A DNA stretch of 64,000 nucleotides from IMG/VR virus record IMGVR_UViG_3300032323_003899, positions 1 through 64,000 of that record. One strand, given 5' to 3'. Numbering within the stretch: the first letter of the stretch is position 1; every line of letters begins with the position of its first letter. The notes below the pieces were generated by a model. The model was given only the letters and a program-made list of their open reading frames with translations. It ran no database searches and had not been told where the DNA came from. The translations under genes were made by a program, and so were the position numbers. This document shows, one piece after another, positions 8,839-17,576 of this stretch. The stretch comes from a virus.

Positions 8839-9550
8839 TATTTCCTTAAACATGAAATTTTGGGACGATGGTCAACCTAACTCTACTAGAATTAGAAATG
8901 TTTCTTTTTCTTGGAAAGAACTAAAAAAATTGACTGATTACCTTAATAGTAATGGTGTTGTTGCCATTTCATCGTTATATGATTTTTCCCCCACACAAAT
9001 AATTCCGGATGCAATTCACATACCATATCCTTTGGGGGTTTACAAAAAATCTGAAAAAACAAACATAATTTTAAAAGACAAAAAAAATTATGATTTTTTT
9101 ATGGTTATTGATTGTGATGCATTTTTTCATGAACAAGATTACGAAAAACTATTAGAGTTGATAAAGAGTTTAGAAAAAGGGGATGTCTGTACTTTTGATT
9201 TATCAAAATTGAATGACAACGTTTCTCTTTACATAATCAATGATAATTTTATTATCGAAAATGCGGATTGGTCCTATGCATATTCAGGTGCGAAAGAAAA
9301 TGGTCCCTTAAAACATCATATTGGTGGATTGGGGGGAGTTTATATTACGGATACTAATTTATTACTTTCTTTGGGGGGTTTTGATGAAAAGTATGTTGGG
9401 TGGGGTGCTGAGGACGGAGATATGATGGGTAGAATTTACTATTCAGAAATCCCTCATAAAATTAAACCAACAAATAATTTTGCACCATTTCATTTACCTC
9501 ATTTTTCGGATTGGGGAAATGAATTATATTCACAAAGATTCAATAATTGA
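8831..9550 (+). CDS. GT-A glycosyltransferase with galactosyltransferase-type C-terminal motif
   Basis: 239 residues. FFMVIDCDAFF near residue 92 is the DxD metal motif. GGVYITDTNLLLSLGGFDE and VGWGAEDGDMMGRI (residues ~168-200) match the C-terminal galactosyltransferase/GalNAc-transferase module (GT7/GT27 type) with its GWGxED acceptor motif. The gene overlaps the previous one by eight bases. Sugar (Gal, GalNAc or other) is not certain. Confidence 0.75.
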   Translation: MNSISLNMKFWDDGQPNSTRIRNVSFSWKELKKLTDYLNSNGVVAISSLYDFSPTQIIPDAIHIPYPLGVYKKSEKTNIILKDKKNYDFFMVIDCDAFFHEQDYEKLLELIKSLEKGDVCTFDLSKLNDNVSLYIINDNFIIENADWSYAYSGAKENGPLKHHIGGLGGVYITDTNLLLSLGGFDEKYVGWGAEDGDMMGRIYYSEIPHKIKPTNNFAPFHLPHFSDWGNELYSQRFNN

Positions 9551-9553
9551 AAT

Positions 9554-10441
9554 ATGAAAGTTAAATTTATAACCGCAATTTATAGCGATTTACACGGAAC
9601 ATCTTTCGGTGGAAGACCAAGCAGAGGTGGTCATTATAAATACAGTTTATTGTCTCTATTGAAGATAACTGACGCTGACTTTTTATGTTATACATCGGAA
9701 AGGGAAATTGAAGATTTAAAAAATTTTTTTTACGAGCAGAACAATATTTCCACAGAAAAACTATCTTTCAAGTCATTTGATTTATCAAATACAAAATTTA
9801 AAGATTTGATTAATGAAATAAAACAAGATGACATTGAAAATGTTAAAAGGTCTGATAGATGTGTTGAGATACAATACAGTAAATTTCATTGGTGGTGGGA
9901 AGAAGATAAATCTTACGATTATTATTATTGGATTGATGCTGGTTTGTCTCATTGTGGATTGGTTCCTGATGAATATTTAATAAGTAATCATTCTTACGGA
10001 AGGTATTTTGAAAGTAGTTTATTTAATAACTTTTTTCTGAAGAATTTAATAGAAGATACCAAAGATAAATTTTTATTGGTTGGTAAGGAAAATAATAGAA
10101 ACTATTGGTCGGGAACAGTTGATTCAAGATGGTACAAAGAATACGATACGAGTATTCATATTGTAGGCGGATTGTTTGGTGGGCATAAAGATAACTGGAA
10201 TAATGTTGTTAGTATTTTCGAAGATTATTTAGAAAAAATATTAAAAGAGGATAAAAAATTATATCATGAAGAAGTAATTTTGAGTCTAATGAATGTAAAC
10301 CATAAAGAGTTATTTGTGAGAAAAGATTTTGATATATGGTGGCATAAATCGAATGCCCCTCAAGGGGTTGCAGATGACCTTTTCGAAAAAAATAAAAGTT
10401 TTTATAAAATTTTAGAAGATTTGAATCGAATTTATGAATAA
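9554..10441 (+). CDS. HtrL/YibB-like protein (putative glycosyltransferase)
   Basis: 295 residues. It has YYYWIDAGLSH near residue 133 and GGLFGG near residue 208, with an ITAIYSDLHG opening. These match the HtrL/YibB family, found in polysaccharide loci and thought to be GT-A-type transferases, although most members are uncharacterised. It is homologous to the N-terminal half of the next gene. Three bases separate it from the previous stop, and its end overlaps the next start by eight bases. Confidence 0.55.
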   Translation: MKVKFITAIYSDLHGTSFGGRPSRGGHYKYSLLSLLKITDADFLCYTSEREIEDLKNFFYEQNNISTEKLSFKSFDLSNTKFKDLINEIKQDDIENVKRSDRCVEIQYSKFHWWWEEDKSYDYYYWIDAGLSHCGLVPDEYLISNHSYGRYFESSLFNNFFLKNLIEDTKDKFLLVGKENNRNYWSGTVDSRWYKEYDTSIHIVGGLFGGHKDNWNNVVSIFEDYLEKILKEDKKLYHEEVILSLMNVNHKELFVRKDFDIWWHKSNAPQGVADDLFEKNKSFYKILEDLNRIYE

Positions 10442-12107
10442 TATAACTTTAGTAACGGGTCTTTGGGATATCGGTAGAGGTAATTTGAATGAAGGTTGGT
10501 CTAGGTCTTATGAGCATTATATAAATAATTTCAAAAAATTGTTAGATTTTGATGTTAATTTAATTGTTTTTGGTGATGAAGAACTTCGTAAAATTGTTCA
10601 AGACCACCGTAAAGATGAAAACACACAGTTTATCTTGAGACCATTATCTTGGTTCAAGACATCTGAGTTTTTTGAAAAAATTCAATCAATTAGAAATGAC
10701 GAAAAATGGAAAAATATTTCTGGTTGGTTACCTGAATCGACTCAATCGAGGTTAGAACTTTATAACCCATTAGTCATGTCCAAAGTATTTTTACTACATG
10801 ATGCAAAAATCATGGATAAGTTCAATTCGGATTATATGTTCTGGATTGATGGTGGCATAACAAACACAGTTCATCCAGGATACTTTACCCATGATAAAGT
10901 TTTAGATTTATTAGCAAAATATATCTCGAAGTTTAGTTTTATTTGTTTTCCATATAGTGCGGAAAAAGAAATTCATGGTTTCGAATACACTAAATTAAAT
11001 TCGATTGCTGGCGGTGAAGTTAATAAAGTTGCGAGAGGAGGATTTTTTGGAGGCCCCAAAAAAACTATTAGTGACATCAACTCAATTTATTATGGATTGT
11101 TAAAATCCACTTTGGATGAAGGATATATGGGTACTGAAGAGTCCATATTTACTATAATGTGTTATAAACACTCAGATTTGATAAATTACTTCGAAATCGA
11201 ATCTAACGGATTGATTAGTAAATTTTTTGAAGACTTAAAAAATGATAGTTTGGTTGTCAAATCAGAATCTAATATTTCACACGTTGATGTCTTGGATGTT
11301 AATAAAGTTGGTCTTTATGTCATAACATTCAACAGTCCTAAACAGTTCTCTACTTTGTTAAAATCTTTCGAATTATATGATAAAGATTTTATTGTAAAAC
11401 CAAAAAAATATCTATTAAATAATTCTAGTGATGAATCAACTTTTGATGAATATGAAAAATTATGTAAAGAATTTGGTTTTGAACACATTAAAAAAGATAA
11501 TTTAGGTATTTGTGGAGGAAGACAATTCATTTCAGAACATTTTGAAGAAAGTGAACTTGATTTTATGTTTTTTTTCGAAGATGATATGTTTTTTTATAAC
11601 GGAAAGGATACAACTTGTAGAAACGGATTCAATCGATATGTAAAAAATTTGTATTCAAGTTCGTTACAAATTTGTAAAATGGAAAACTTTGACTTTCTGA
11701 AACTAAACTATACTGAATTCTTTGGTGACAATGGGACACAATGGTCTTGGTATAACGTACCACAAAACATAAGAGAAAAATATTGGCCATTAAAAAATAA
11801 ATTACCTCAAATAGGATTAGACCCAAATGCGCCGAAAGCCGAGTATAAAAATGTTCTTTCCCACCAAGGAATACCTTACACAAAGGGAGATGTTTACTAC
11901 TGTAATTGGCCTCAAGTTGTGAGTAAATCAGGTAATAAAAAAATGTTTTTAGATACAACTTGGGCACATCCTTTTGAACAAACTTGGATGAGTCATATGT
12001 ATCAGTTAACTAAAAAGGGTGAACTTAATCCAGGATTACTCCTTATTACACCGACTGAACACGATAGGTTTGAACATTACGATAGAAATTTGCGTAAAGA
12101 ATCCTAA
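10434..12107 (+). CDS. Two-domain protein: HtrL/YibB-like N-terminus and GT-A glycosyltransferase C-terminus
   Basis: 557 residues. Residues 1 to ~265 repeat the HtrL/YibB pattern: LVTGLWDIGRG, MFWIDGGITN near residue 140 and GGFFGGPKK near residue 202. Residues ~292-557 form a separate GT2-like domain beginning VGLYVITFNSP, with a FFFEDDMFF acidic motif near residue 383 and several Trp-rich acceptor-site stretches. This is the last gene of the cassette; the next gene has its own promoter-like box overlapping this stop region. Confidence 0.55.
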   Translation: MNNITLVTGLWDIGRGNLNEGWSRSYEHYINNFKKLLDFDVNLIVFGDEELRKIVQDHRKDENTQFILRPLSWFKTSEFFEKIQSIRNDEKWKNISGWLPESTQSRLELYNPLVMSKVFLLHDAKIMDKFNSDYMFWIDGGITNTVHPGYFTHDKVLDLLAKYISKFSFICFPYSAEKEIHGFEYTKLNSIAGGEVNKVARGGFFGGPKKTISDINSIYYGLLKSTLDEGYMGTEESIFTIMCYKHSDLINYFEIESNGLISKFFEDLKNDSLVVKSESNISHVDVLDVNKVGLYVITFNSPKQFSTLLKSFELYDKDFIVKPKKYLLNNSSDESTFDEYEKLCKEFGFEHIKKDNLGICGGRQFISEHFEESELDFMFFFEDDMFFYNGKDTTCRNGFNRYVKNLYSSSLQICKMENFDFLKLNYTEFFGDNGTQWSWYNVPQNIREKYWPLKNKLPQIGLDPNAPKAEYKNVLSHQGIPYTKGDVYYCNWPQVVSKSGNKKMFLDTTWAHPFEQTWMSHMYQLTKKGELNPGLLLITPTEHDRFEHYDRNLRKES

Positions 12108-12110
12108 CAA

Positions 12111-12120
12111 TATATTTATT
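12111..12120 (+). promoter_or_regulatory. TATATTTATT box, 3 bases before a start codon
   Basis: TATATTTATTGTT lies directly before the ATG at 12124. The core TATTTATTGTTATG is repeated exactly on the minus strand before the gene starting at 17544. If it is a promoter, the mRNA would be leaderless or nearly so. Confidence 0.5.
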
Positions 12121-12123
12121 GTT

Positions 12124-12501
12124 ATGGAATTTTTTATCAAAAAAAATGCAACCCTACCTGTTCTTAAAATGCAAGTTGTTAAGGACGGTAGGAGTGGGTA
12201 TCTTGAAATAATGGAAAGCTTGGAGGTATCTACAATTTATTTCTCAATGGTTAACACCTCTACAGGTATTGCAAAAATTGTATCTGCACCTTGTAGTATA
12301 GTACCTTTAACTTTACCTGCGGGAGCGACACCTGAGTATTATATCTATTATCAGTTCAGTGCGAGAGATACAAATCAGGTTGGAAGATATCAGTGTCAAT
12401 TTTTGTTAAAGAATGATGAAGGAAATTTAATGTTACCTCTCAGGGAAGAGCTCTACATTAATGTTCAGGACAGTTTTATTTCAACCGAACCTTGTTGTTA
12501 A
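12124..12501 (+). CDS. Small beta-rich structural protein (BppU N-terminal-like)
   Basis: 125 residues. Upstream in-frame codons exist back to 12019 but overlap the glycosyltransferase end; the ATG at 12124 sits right after a TATTTATT box and is preferred. The sequence (FFIKKNATLPVLKMQV, YYIYYQFSARDT, VGRYQCQFLLKND, LREELYINVQDSF) resembles the beta-sandwich N-terminal domain of phage baseplate upper proteins or fibre adaptors, which attach fibres to the tail. The protein ends in Glu-Pro-Cys-Cys. Function by resemblance only. Confidence 0.45.
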   Translation: MEFFIKKNATLPVLKMQVVKDGRSGYLEIMESLEVSTIYFSMVNTSTGIAKIVSAPCSIVPLTLPAGATPEYYIYYQFSARDTNQVGRYQCQFLLKNDEGNLMLPLREELYINVQDSFISTEPCC

Positions 12502-12534
12502 TTTACTTTTTATGATGTCCTATTAGTTTTTTTC

Positions 12535-13197
12535 ATGATTCAAGATTTTTTGGGGGTTGATATAACCTACCCTAATAATATTACAACGGAACAAGAACTA
12601 TTTTTTTTGTACGGATTAATTTCTTCAATGAATCCAAAAACCATTGTCGAGTTAGGGGGCGGTTCCTCTGGCATATTTTCTCAACTTTTTATAAGGGCTC
12701 AAAAAAATAATCTTGAAGCTAAGTTATTTTCGGTAGATATTTTGGAAATGAAAAAAAAATCAGATAATCATTTTCCAATAAAGAAGAATGTAGATGATGT
12801 AACATTGGGTGATTTACATAATCGAAAAATAGATATTCTTATTTTTGATTGTCATGTAGTAATACCCCAACTGAATTTCTATAACAAAATGCTCGAAAAT
12901 AAATTGATAGACGACAACACAGTTCTTATTTTACACGATACAAATCTATATTATGAACCATATTGTACGTTCTTTAAACAAAATGGTGGTACTTATGGTT
13001 TGGACTATAAAGATGCGTATGCCCCCCAATGGGTTGAAAGAAATTTAACCAACTATTTTAAGTTGAAGGGGTATGATGTTTTCAACTTACATACGAAAGC
13101 AGAAAATCACAATGATAATTATCCCTTTTTGAATGGGTTTTCTGTATGTCAAAAATTTTCCCCTTTACCCCCGTTCTATGTAGATTACCCCGAATAA
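12535..13197 (+). CDS. Class I SAM-dependent methyltransferase
   Basis: 220 residues. IVELGGGSSGIFS near residue 37 is motif I, LFSVDIL the acidic beta-2 end, DILIFDCHVV the motif II region and LILHDTN a late strand, all as in small-molecule or sugar methyltransferases of the Methyltransf_24 type. It lies outside the coupled cassette but could belong to the same glycan pathway. The gene has no T-tract terminator after it; a TATATTTA element follows at 13204. Confidence 0.6.
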   Translation: MIQDFLGVDITYPNNITTEQELFFLYGLISSMNPKTIVELGGGSSGIFSQLFIRAQKNNLEAKLFSVDILEMKKKSDNHFPIKKNVDDVTLGDLHNRKIDILIFDCHVVIPQLNFYNKMLENKLIDDNTVLILHDTNLYYEPYCTFFKQNGGTYGLDYKDAYAPQWVERNLTNYFKLKGYDVFNLHTKAENHNDNYPFLNGFSVCQKFSPLPPFYVDYPE

Positions 13198-13203
13198 TTT
13201 TTT

Positions 13204-13261
13204 TATATTTACAAAGAAGACAAATTTCACTTAAAAGTGGAAGCTAATATGTCACTTAAAA
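13204..13261 (+). promoter_or_regulatory. Leader of the DNA polymerase gene: TATATTTA element and inverted repeat
   Basis: TATATTTAC (13204-13212) resembles the Bacteroidota -7 element TAnnTTTG, without a clear -33 TTG. The leader contains an inverted repeat CACTT-AA-AAGTG (13228-13239), and CACTTAAAA recurs at 13253. T4 polymerase represses its own translation by binding a leader hairpin; a similar role here is speculation. Confidence 0.4.
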
Positions 13262-13269
13262 TATAAATT

Positions 13270-16044
13270 ATGATATCTAACGAAGTTATTGAGTCGTTCC
13301 TACATGGAAATGACCCCGAAGAATTCATCGTTGCAATAGAATTCGATTATGTTTCTAACTCCATTTACAAAATAAAAGAAATACCTGGTAAGGGTAAAGA
13401 AATTAGAAAAGATACCTTTATCCCGTTTGCTTGGGTCGGTGACCTCAGAGGTTTAAAGTTCTATAATGATTCCAAAATGGCACAAAAAGAGGCCATGACA
13501 AAATATGGAATTATGATTGAAAAATTAGAAACCCAAGATAATGAAAGACTCAAAAATGGTTTAACTTTTATGGTTAAGTCTTTGAAAGGGTATAGAGAGT
13601 TAGTCCAATTCTTTAGAGATGGTGGTGTTGACCCATGGGGTGAAAAAACAAAAGACAAGTTGTTGATTTTACCACCTGTAGAGCAATATTTGATTTCCAA
13701 AGAAAAAAGACTTTTCAAAGGGTTTGAAGATTATGAACAAGTTACCCGATTAGTATTTGACTTGGAAACTGATGCTTTGGACCCTAAGGACGGTAGGATA
13801 TTCATGATTGGAATTAAAACTAATAAAGGATATCATAAGGTAATTGAGTGTTTGGACGAGTCTCAAGAGAAGGGGGCCATAATAGAATTCTTTAATATTA
13901 TTAATGAAATAAAACCAAGTATCATTGGTGGTTATAACTCAGCAAACTTCGATTGGCATTGGATTTTTGAGAGGTGTAGAATCCTCGGAATTAATGCTAA
14001 AAATGTTTGTAAGTCTTTGCATCCTGAACATTCGTATACGAGAAAGGATAATATGTTGAAATTGGCAAATGAAGTAGAAACTTATACTCAAACTTCAATA
14101 TGGGGATACAACGTTATTGATATTATCCATGCGGTTCGTAGAGCACAAGCAATTAATTCAAGTATTAAATCCGCAGGTCTTAAATATATAACAACGTTTA
14201 TTAATGCCGAAGCTCCTGACCGTGTATATATTGACCATACAAACATTGGTAAAATGTACCATGAGAAAGAAGAATATTGGTTGAATGTTCAAAACGGAAA
14301 ATATAAAAAGGCTGCCGATTACAAGGATTTAGATATTAAATTTCCTGGCGTTTATATCAAAACAACAGGTGATGATATTGTCGAAAGATATCTTGACGAT
14401 GACTTGGAAGAAACTTTATCGGTTGATAAAGAGTTTAACCAAGGTTCTTTTTTACTTGCTGCAATGATTCCAACAACTTACGAAAGAGTCTCAACGATGG
14501 GAACTGCAACTTTGTGGAAAATGTTGATGTTGGCTTGGTCATATAAAAACAATTTAGCAATACCTGCAAAACAAGGTAAAACAGACTTCGTAGGAGGTCT
14601 TTCCCGACTACTTAAGGTTGGATACAGTAAGAATGTTCTCAAGTTGGACTTCTCGTCTCTATACCCCTCAATTCAGCTTGTACACGATGTTTTTCCTGAC
14701 TGTGATGTGACGGGTGCAATGAAAGGAATGTTAAAGTATTTCAGAGACACTCGTATCAAGTACAAACAACTGGCAGAGGAGTTTTACGAGACAGACAAGA
14801 AAAAGTCTGAATCGTATTCCAATAAACAATTACCAATCAAAATATTCATCAACTCCATGTTCGGTGCGTTGTCGGCACCACAGGTATTTGCTTGGGGTGA
14901 CATGTATATGGGAGAACAAATTACTTGTACGGGTAGACAATATCTTCGACAGATGATTAAGTTTTTCATGACGAAGGGGTATGTTCCACTTGTGATGGAT
15001 ACGGATGGTGTGAACTTTTCAAGTCCTGATGATGCAAATGAAAGAGAATATGTTGGTCGTGGATTGAATTGGAAAGTTAAGAAGGGAAAAGTCTACAAGG
15101 GTCCTGAGGCGGACGTTGCAGAATATAATGATATATTCATGAGAGGTGAAATGGCATTAGACACTGATGGTGTTTGGCCGTCTTGTATCAATCTAGCTCG
15201 AAAGAATTATGCTGTAATGGATGGTAAAGGAAAAATAAAGTTGACGGGTAATAGCATCAAATCAAAGAAACTTCCTCTCTATATCGAAGAGTTTTTGGAT
15301 AAAGGAATTAAGATGTTGTTACATGGTGAGGGTAAAGAATTTATAGAATATTATTATGAATATCTGACTAAGATATATGAGAAAAAAATCCCTTTGTCTA
15401 AAATTGCTCAAAGAGCTAAGGTAAAACTTACTGTTGATGATTACGTCAAAAGGTTAACGACAAAGACTAAGGCAGGAAACTCAATGTCAAGGATGGCTCA
15501 CATGGAGTTGGCAATTCAGAATAATCTTACCGTAAACTTAGGTGACGTTATTATGTATGTTAATAACGGAACTAAGGCTTCTCAAGGTGATGTACAGAAA
15601 ATGACAGCAAAACAAATTAAAGATACCAATGCAATTAACTTACACAATAACCCAAAATCGAAACCTATAACAGAGGGTGTGATGGTCAATTGTTATATGT
15701 TGGATAAAGATATATTGGATAAAGACCCTGAATTGACTGGAGATTATAACGTACCGAGAGCAATTACTACTTTCAATAAAAGAATCGAACCTCTGTTGGT
15801 CGTTTTCAAAGATGAAGTTAGAAATGGATTGATTGTTTCTGAACCACATGAAAGAGGTATCTTTACAACCTCACAATGTGAACTTATCAACGGTCACCCA
15901 TTAGGTGAAGGGGACCAAGATGATTTACAAAAAGATGTGTTAGATGTTACTGAACAGGAGTTGAATTATTGGGAAAGACGTGGTCTCAAACCTGATTACA
16001 TGTACGAACTTGCTGAAAAAGGGTGGGAGTCCATACTAACTTAA
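13270..16044 (+). CDS. gp43: Family B replicative DNA polymerase with 3'-5' exonuclease
   Basis: 924 residues, close to T4 gp43 (898). Exonuclease motif I is FDLETDALDP (D164, E166), and Exo II is GGYNSANFDW near residue 218. Polymerase motif A is LDFSSLYPSI (D460), motif B KIFINSMFGAL (K524, N528, G532) and motif C MDTDGVNF (D577, D579). A lysine-rich KKLP stretch near residue 676 fits the thumb-side motif. All catalytic acids are present, so the enzyme should be active, and there is no intron or intein. It copies the phage genome together with the single-strand binding protein and helicase encoded at 43530-48341. A terminator follows the stop. Confidence 0.95.
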   Translation: MISNEVIESFLHGNDPEEFIVAIEFDYVSNSIYKIKEIPGKGKEIRKDTFIPFAWVGDLRGLKFYNDSKMAQKEAMTKYGIMIEKLETQDNERLKNGLTFMVKSLKGYRELVQFFRDGGVDPWGEKTKDKLLILPPVEQYLISKEKRLFKGFEDYEQVTRLVFDLETDALDPKDGRIFMIGIKTNKGYHKVIECLDESQEKGAIIEFFNIINEIKPSIIGGYNSANFDWHWIFERCRILGINAKNVCKSLHPEHSYTRKDNMLKLANEVETYTQTSIWGYNVIDIIHAVRRAQAINSSIKSAGLKYITTFINAEAPDRVYIDHTNIGKMYHEKEEYWLNVQNGKYKKAADYKDLDIKFPGVYIKTTGDDIVERYLDDDLEETLSVDKEFNQGSFLLAAMIPTTYERVSTMGTATLWKMLMLAWSYKNNLAIPAKQGKTDFVGGLSRLLKVGYSKNVLKLDFSSLYPSIQLVHDVFPDCDVTGAMKGMLKYFRDTRIKYKQLAEEFYETDKKKSESYSNKQLPIKIFINSMFGALSAPQVFAWGDMYMGEQITCTGRQYLRQMIKFFMTKGYVPLVMDTDGVNFSSPDDANEREYVGRGLNWKVKKGKVYKGPEADVAEYNDIFMRGEMALDTDGVWPSCINLARKNYAVMDGKGKIKLTGNSIKSKKLPLYIEEFLDKGIKMLLHGEGKEFIEYYYEYLTKIYEKKIPLSKIAQRAKVKLTVDDYVKRLTTKTKAGNSMSRMAHMELAIQNNLTVNLGDVIMYVNNGTKASQGDVQKMTAKQIKDTNAINLHNNPKSKPITEGVMVNCYMLDKDILDKDPELTGDYNVPRAITTFNKRIEPLLVVFKDEVRNGLIVSEPHERGIFTTSQCELINGHPLGEGDQDDLQKDVLDVTEQELNYWERRGLKPDYMYELAEKGWESILT

Positions 16045-16048
16045 ATTA

Positions 16049-16077
16049 AAAAGGAATATGTTTTTCATATTCCTTTT
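16049..16077. terminator. Bidirectional terminator between polymerase and minus-strand block
   Basis: Perfect stem aaaaggaatatg (16049-16060) / catattcctttt (from 16066) with a five-T loop and A- and T-tracts on the two sides. It can end both convergent transcripts. Confidence 0.9.
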
Positions 16078-16080
16078 TCT

Positions 16081-16416
16081 TTATGATTGTTTTAAACCGT
16101 CTGAGGATAAAATATACCATGAATTACCACAAAATCTAAATTCAACACACGCACCTCTACCCATTTCTATTTCATCAAATTCTTCATCAATTTTATTGAC
16201 ATCTGGTTTTATGATAATGTTCGTTAGTGCTTTTACCACCGTGTGGTCAGTTGTACGAGAATTTAAAGTTATCGTAGAAAATGGTATTGCTTTAACAATA
16301 ATACAATCTTCTCCTTGTGTTGAATAATCACTTTCTGAAACAATTGAAACTTCTGAAGTTTTTAATAACTTACCATGGATAAGTTTCTGTGAGGGAATAC
16401 TTTTAATAATAGCCAT
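16081..16416 (-). CDS. Unknown beta-rich protein, last gene of the minus-strand block
   Basis: 111 residues, not recognised. It begins MAIIKSIPSQ and is rich in Ile/Val/Thr strands, with an RGACVEFRFCGNSWYIL stretch near the end resembling a small beta-barrel. No signal peptide or membrane segment. Six bases separate it from the stop of the neck-like gene upstream, so the two are cotranscribed. A small virion or decoration protein is one guess from position, with no direct support. Confidence 0.6.
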   Translation of the reverse strand: MAIIKSIPSQKLIHGKLLKTSEVSIVSESDYSTQGEDCIIVKAIPFSTITLNSRTTDHTVVKALTNIIIKPDVNKIDEEFDEIEMGRGACVEFRFCGNSWYILSSDGLKQS

Positions 16417-16422
16417 ACTAAA

Positions 16423-17544
16423 TTATATTACATAAATTTGTCGAGGGAAAGCATGAAACTTAAGTTGTTTGTTTAAATTTTCTGCAATTAATGCTTCTTT
16501 CTCCATTTGTTTCTCAGGTCTAAGTCTTTCTAGTCTTAGTTTTAATTCTTCTTCTAATTTGACCTTTTCGTCTTTTGCCTCTGTTAGTAAACTTTGGTAG
16601 TCCATTACTATTTCGGAATCTGGTGTTTTTAGGTTCCCACTATATTTTCCTCTAACTCTTGCTAATGTTTCCTTCACGTAAGCGGTGAACCATCTACGGA
16701 CCCATTGTCTTGCGGGGTCATTCAAGTCTCCCCACTCTAAAGCCCCGATGGGTACATCAGAAGGTAATTTGATAATATCGGGGTTCGATTTTAAACAATC
16801 GTTCCTATCTTTCCCTGTAGTGTCGTAGTACCAATACCACACATTTTTTCCAACGTATTGACTATAACTTGTCCAATTGAATCTACCATTAGGTGTATTC
16901 ATTAAATGAACTAATTTTTTTCCATCAGGTAATGCAGTAATTCTATATGTTAAACTACCACCTAAAATTCTATTCAAGATATTTGCTTCTTGAGCTCTAA
17001 TTAGGTAGTCAAATCCTGACATCATAAAATAAGAACCCTGATAACCAAACTGTGCATATCCTGATTGGTTTGCACCCAAACCAGCACCATCATATCCAAA
17101 ACCCAATCCCATACCGGCTAATCCAAAAAGACCCCACGGTTGATTACTATACCATAGTAATTCATTTACTTCACGACCTGCAGGTATTTCATATGTTTGT
17201 GTGTTCGCACTTAAAGTGAAGTAATCTTTTTTCAAAACCCACGGACCATTAGTCTGTAGACCAACAATTTTAGAATATGAATATTGAAACTGTTGTTCAA
17301 AGTTCATAGTTCTTGTAATTAATGCGTTGGCGACTGATTGGTTGTTCATATCTAAATTAACAAGGTTAACCCATTGTGATTCAATTAACCAATCCAATAT
17401 ATATTGTTCGTAATCTCCAATTGCTAATTCAAGCAATGAATCCATCATTTCATCTTCTACTTCTACACTTCTTATCGGTGCACCTAAAAGATGTTTGATT
17501 CTTGTATAAAGTTTACTTCTTTCTGGTTCTGCAATTACTGACAT
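16423..17544 (-). CDS. Probable neck (head completion) protein, T4 gp13-like
   Basis: 373 residues. The N-terminal helical region (SKLYTRIKHLLGAP) and the C-terminal block (FTAYVKETLARVRGKYSG, IVMDYQSLLTEA, then a charged helix KVKLEEELKLRLERLRP near residues 315-340) match the arrangement of neck proteins in T4-like and marine myoviruses. The middle contains a Gly/Tyr/Phe-rich insert (residues ~140-185). Neck proteins close the portal after packaging and join head to tail. It starts directly after a TATTTATTGTT box. The call rests on motif order and not on an alignment. Confidence 0.55.
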   Translation of the reverse strand: MSVIAEPERSKLYTRIKHLLGAPIRSVEVEDEMMDSLLELAIGDYEQYILDWLIESQWVNLVNLDMNNQSVANALITRTMNFEQQFQYSYSKIVGLQTNGPWVLKKDYFTLSANTQTYEIPAGREVNELLWYSNQPWGLFGLAGMGLGFGYDGAGLGANQSGYAQFGYQGSYFMMSGFDYLIRAQEANILNRILGGSLTYRITALPDGKKLVHLMNTPNGRFNWTSYSQYVGKNVWYWYYDTTGKDRNDCLKSNPDIIKLPSDVPIGALEWGDLNDPARQWVRRWFTAYVKETLARVRGKYSGNLKTPDSEIVMDYQSLLTEAKDEKVKLEEELKLRLERLRPEKQMEKEALIAENLNKQLKFHAFPRQIYVI

Positions 17545-17564
17545 AACAATAAATATCTATATAG
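17545..17564 (-). promoter_or_regulatory. TATTTATT box directly before the neck-like gene
   Basis: Read on the minus strand this is ctatatagatatttattgtt followed by ATG at 17544. TATTTATTGTTATG is identical to the sequence before the gene at 12124. Confidence 0.5.
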
Positions 17565-17576
17565 ATAATATTGTTA

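Noticed and set aside
12019-12123. Upstream start for the BppU-like gene
   Set aside because: The extension overlaps the transferase end in another frame and does not look like structural protein sequence; the ATG at 12124 follows a promoter-like box.
13270-16044. Intron or intein in the DNA polymerase gene
   Set aside because: All motifs are in order at normal spacing in one frame of family-typical length.
16058-16327. Plus-strand open frame opposite the small minus-strand gene
   Set aside because: It starts in the bidirectional terminator and is the complement of the real gene.
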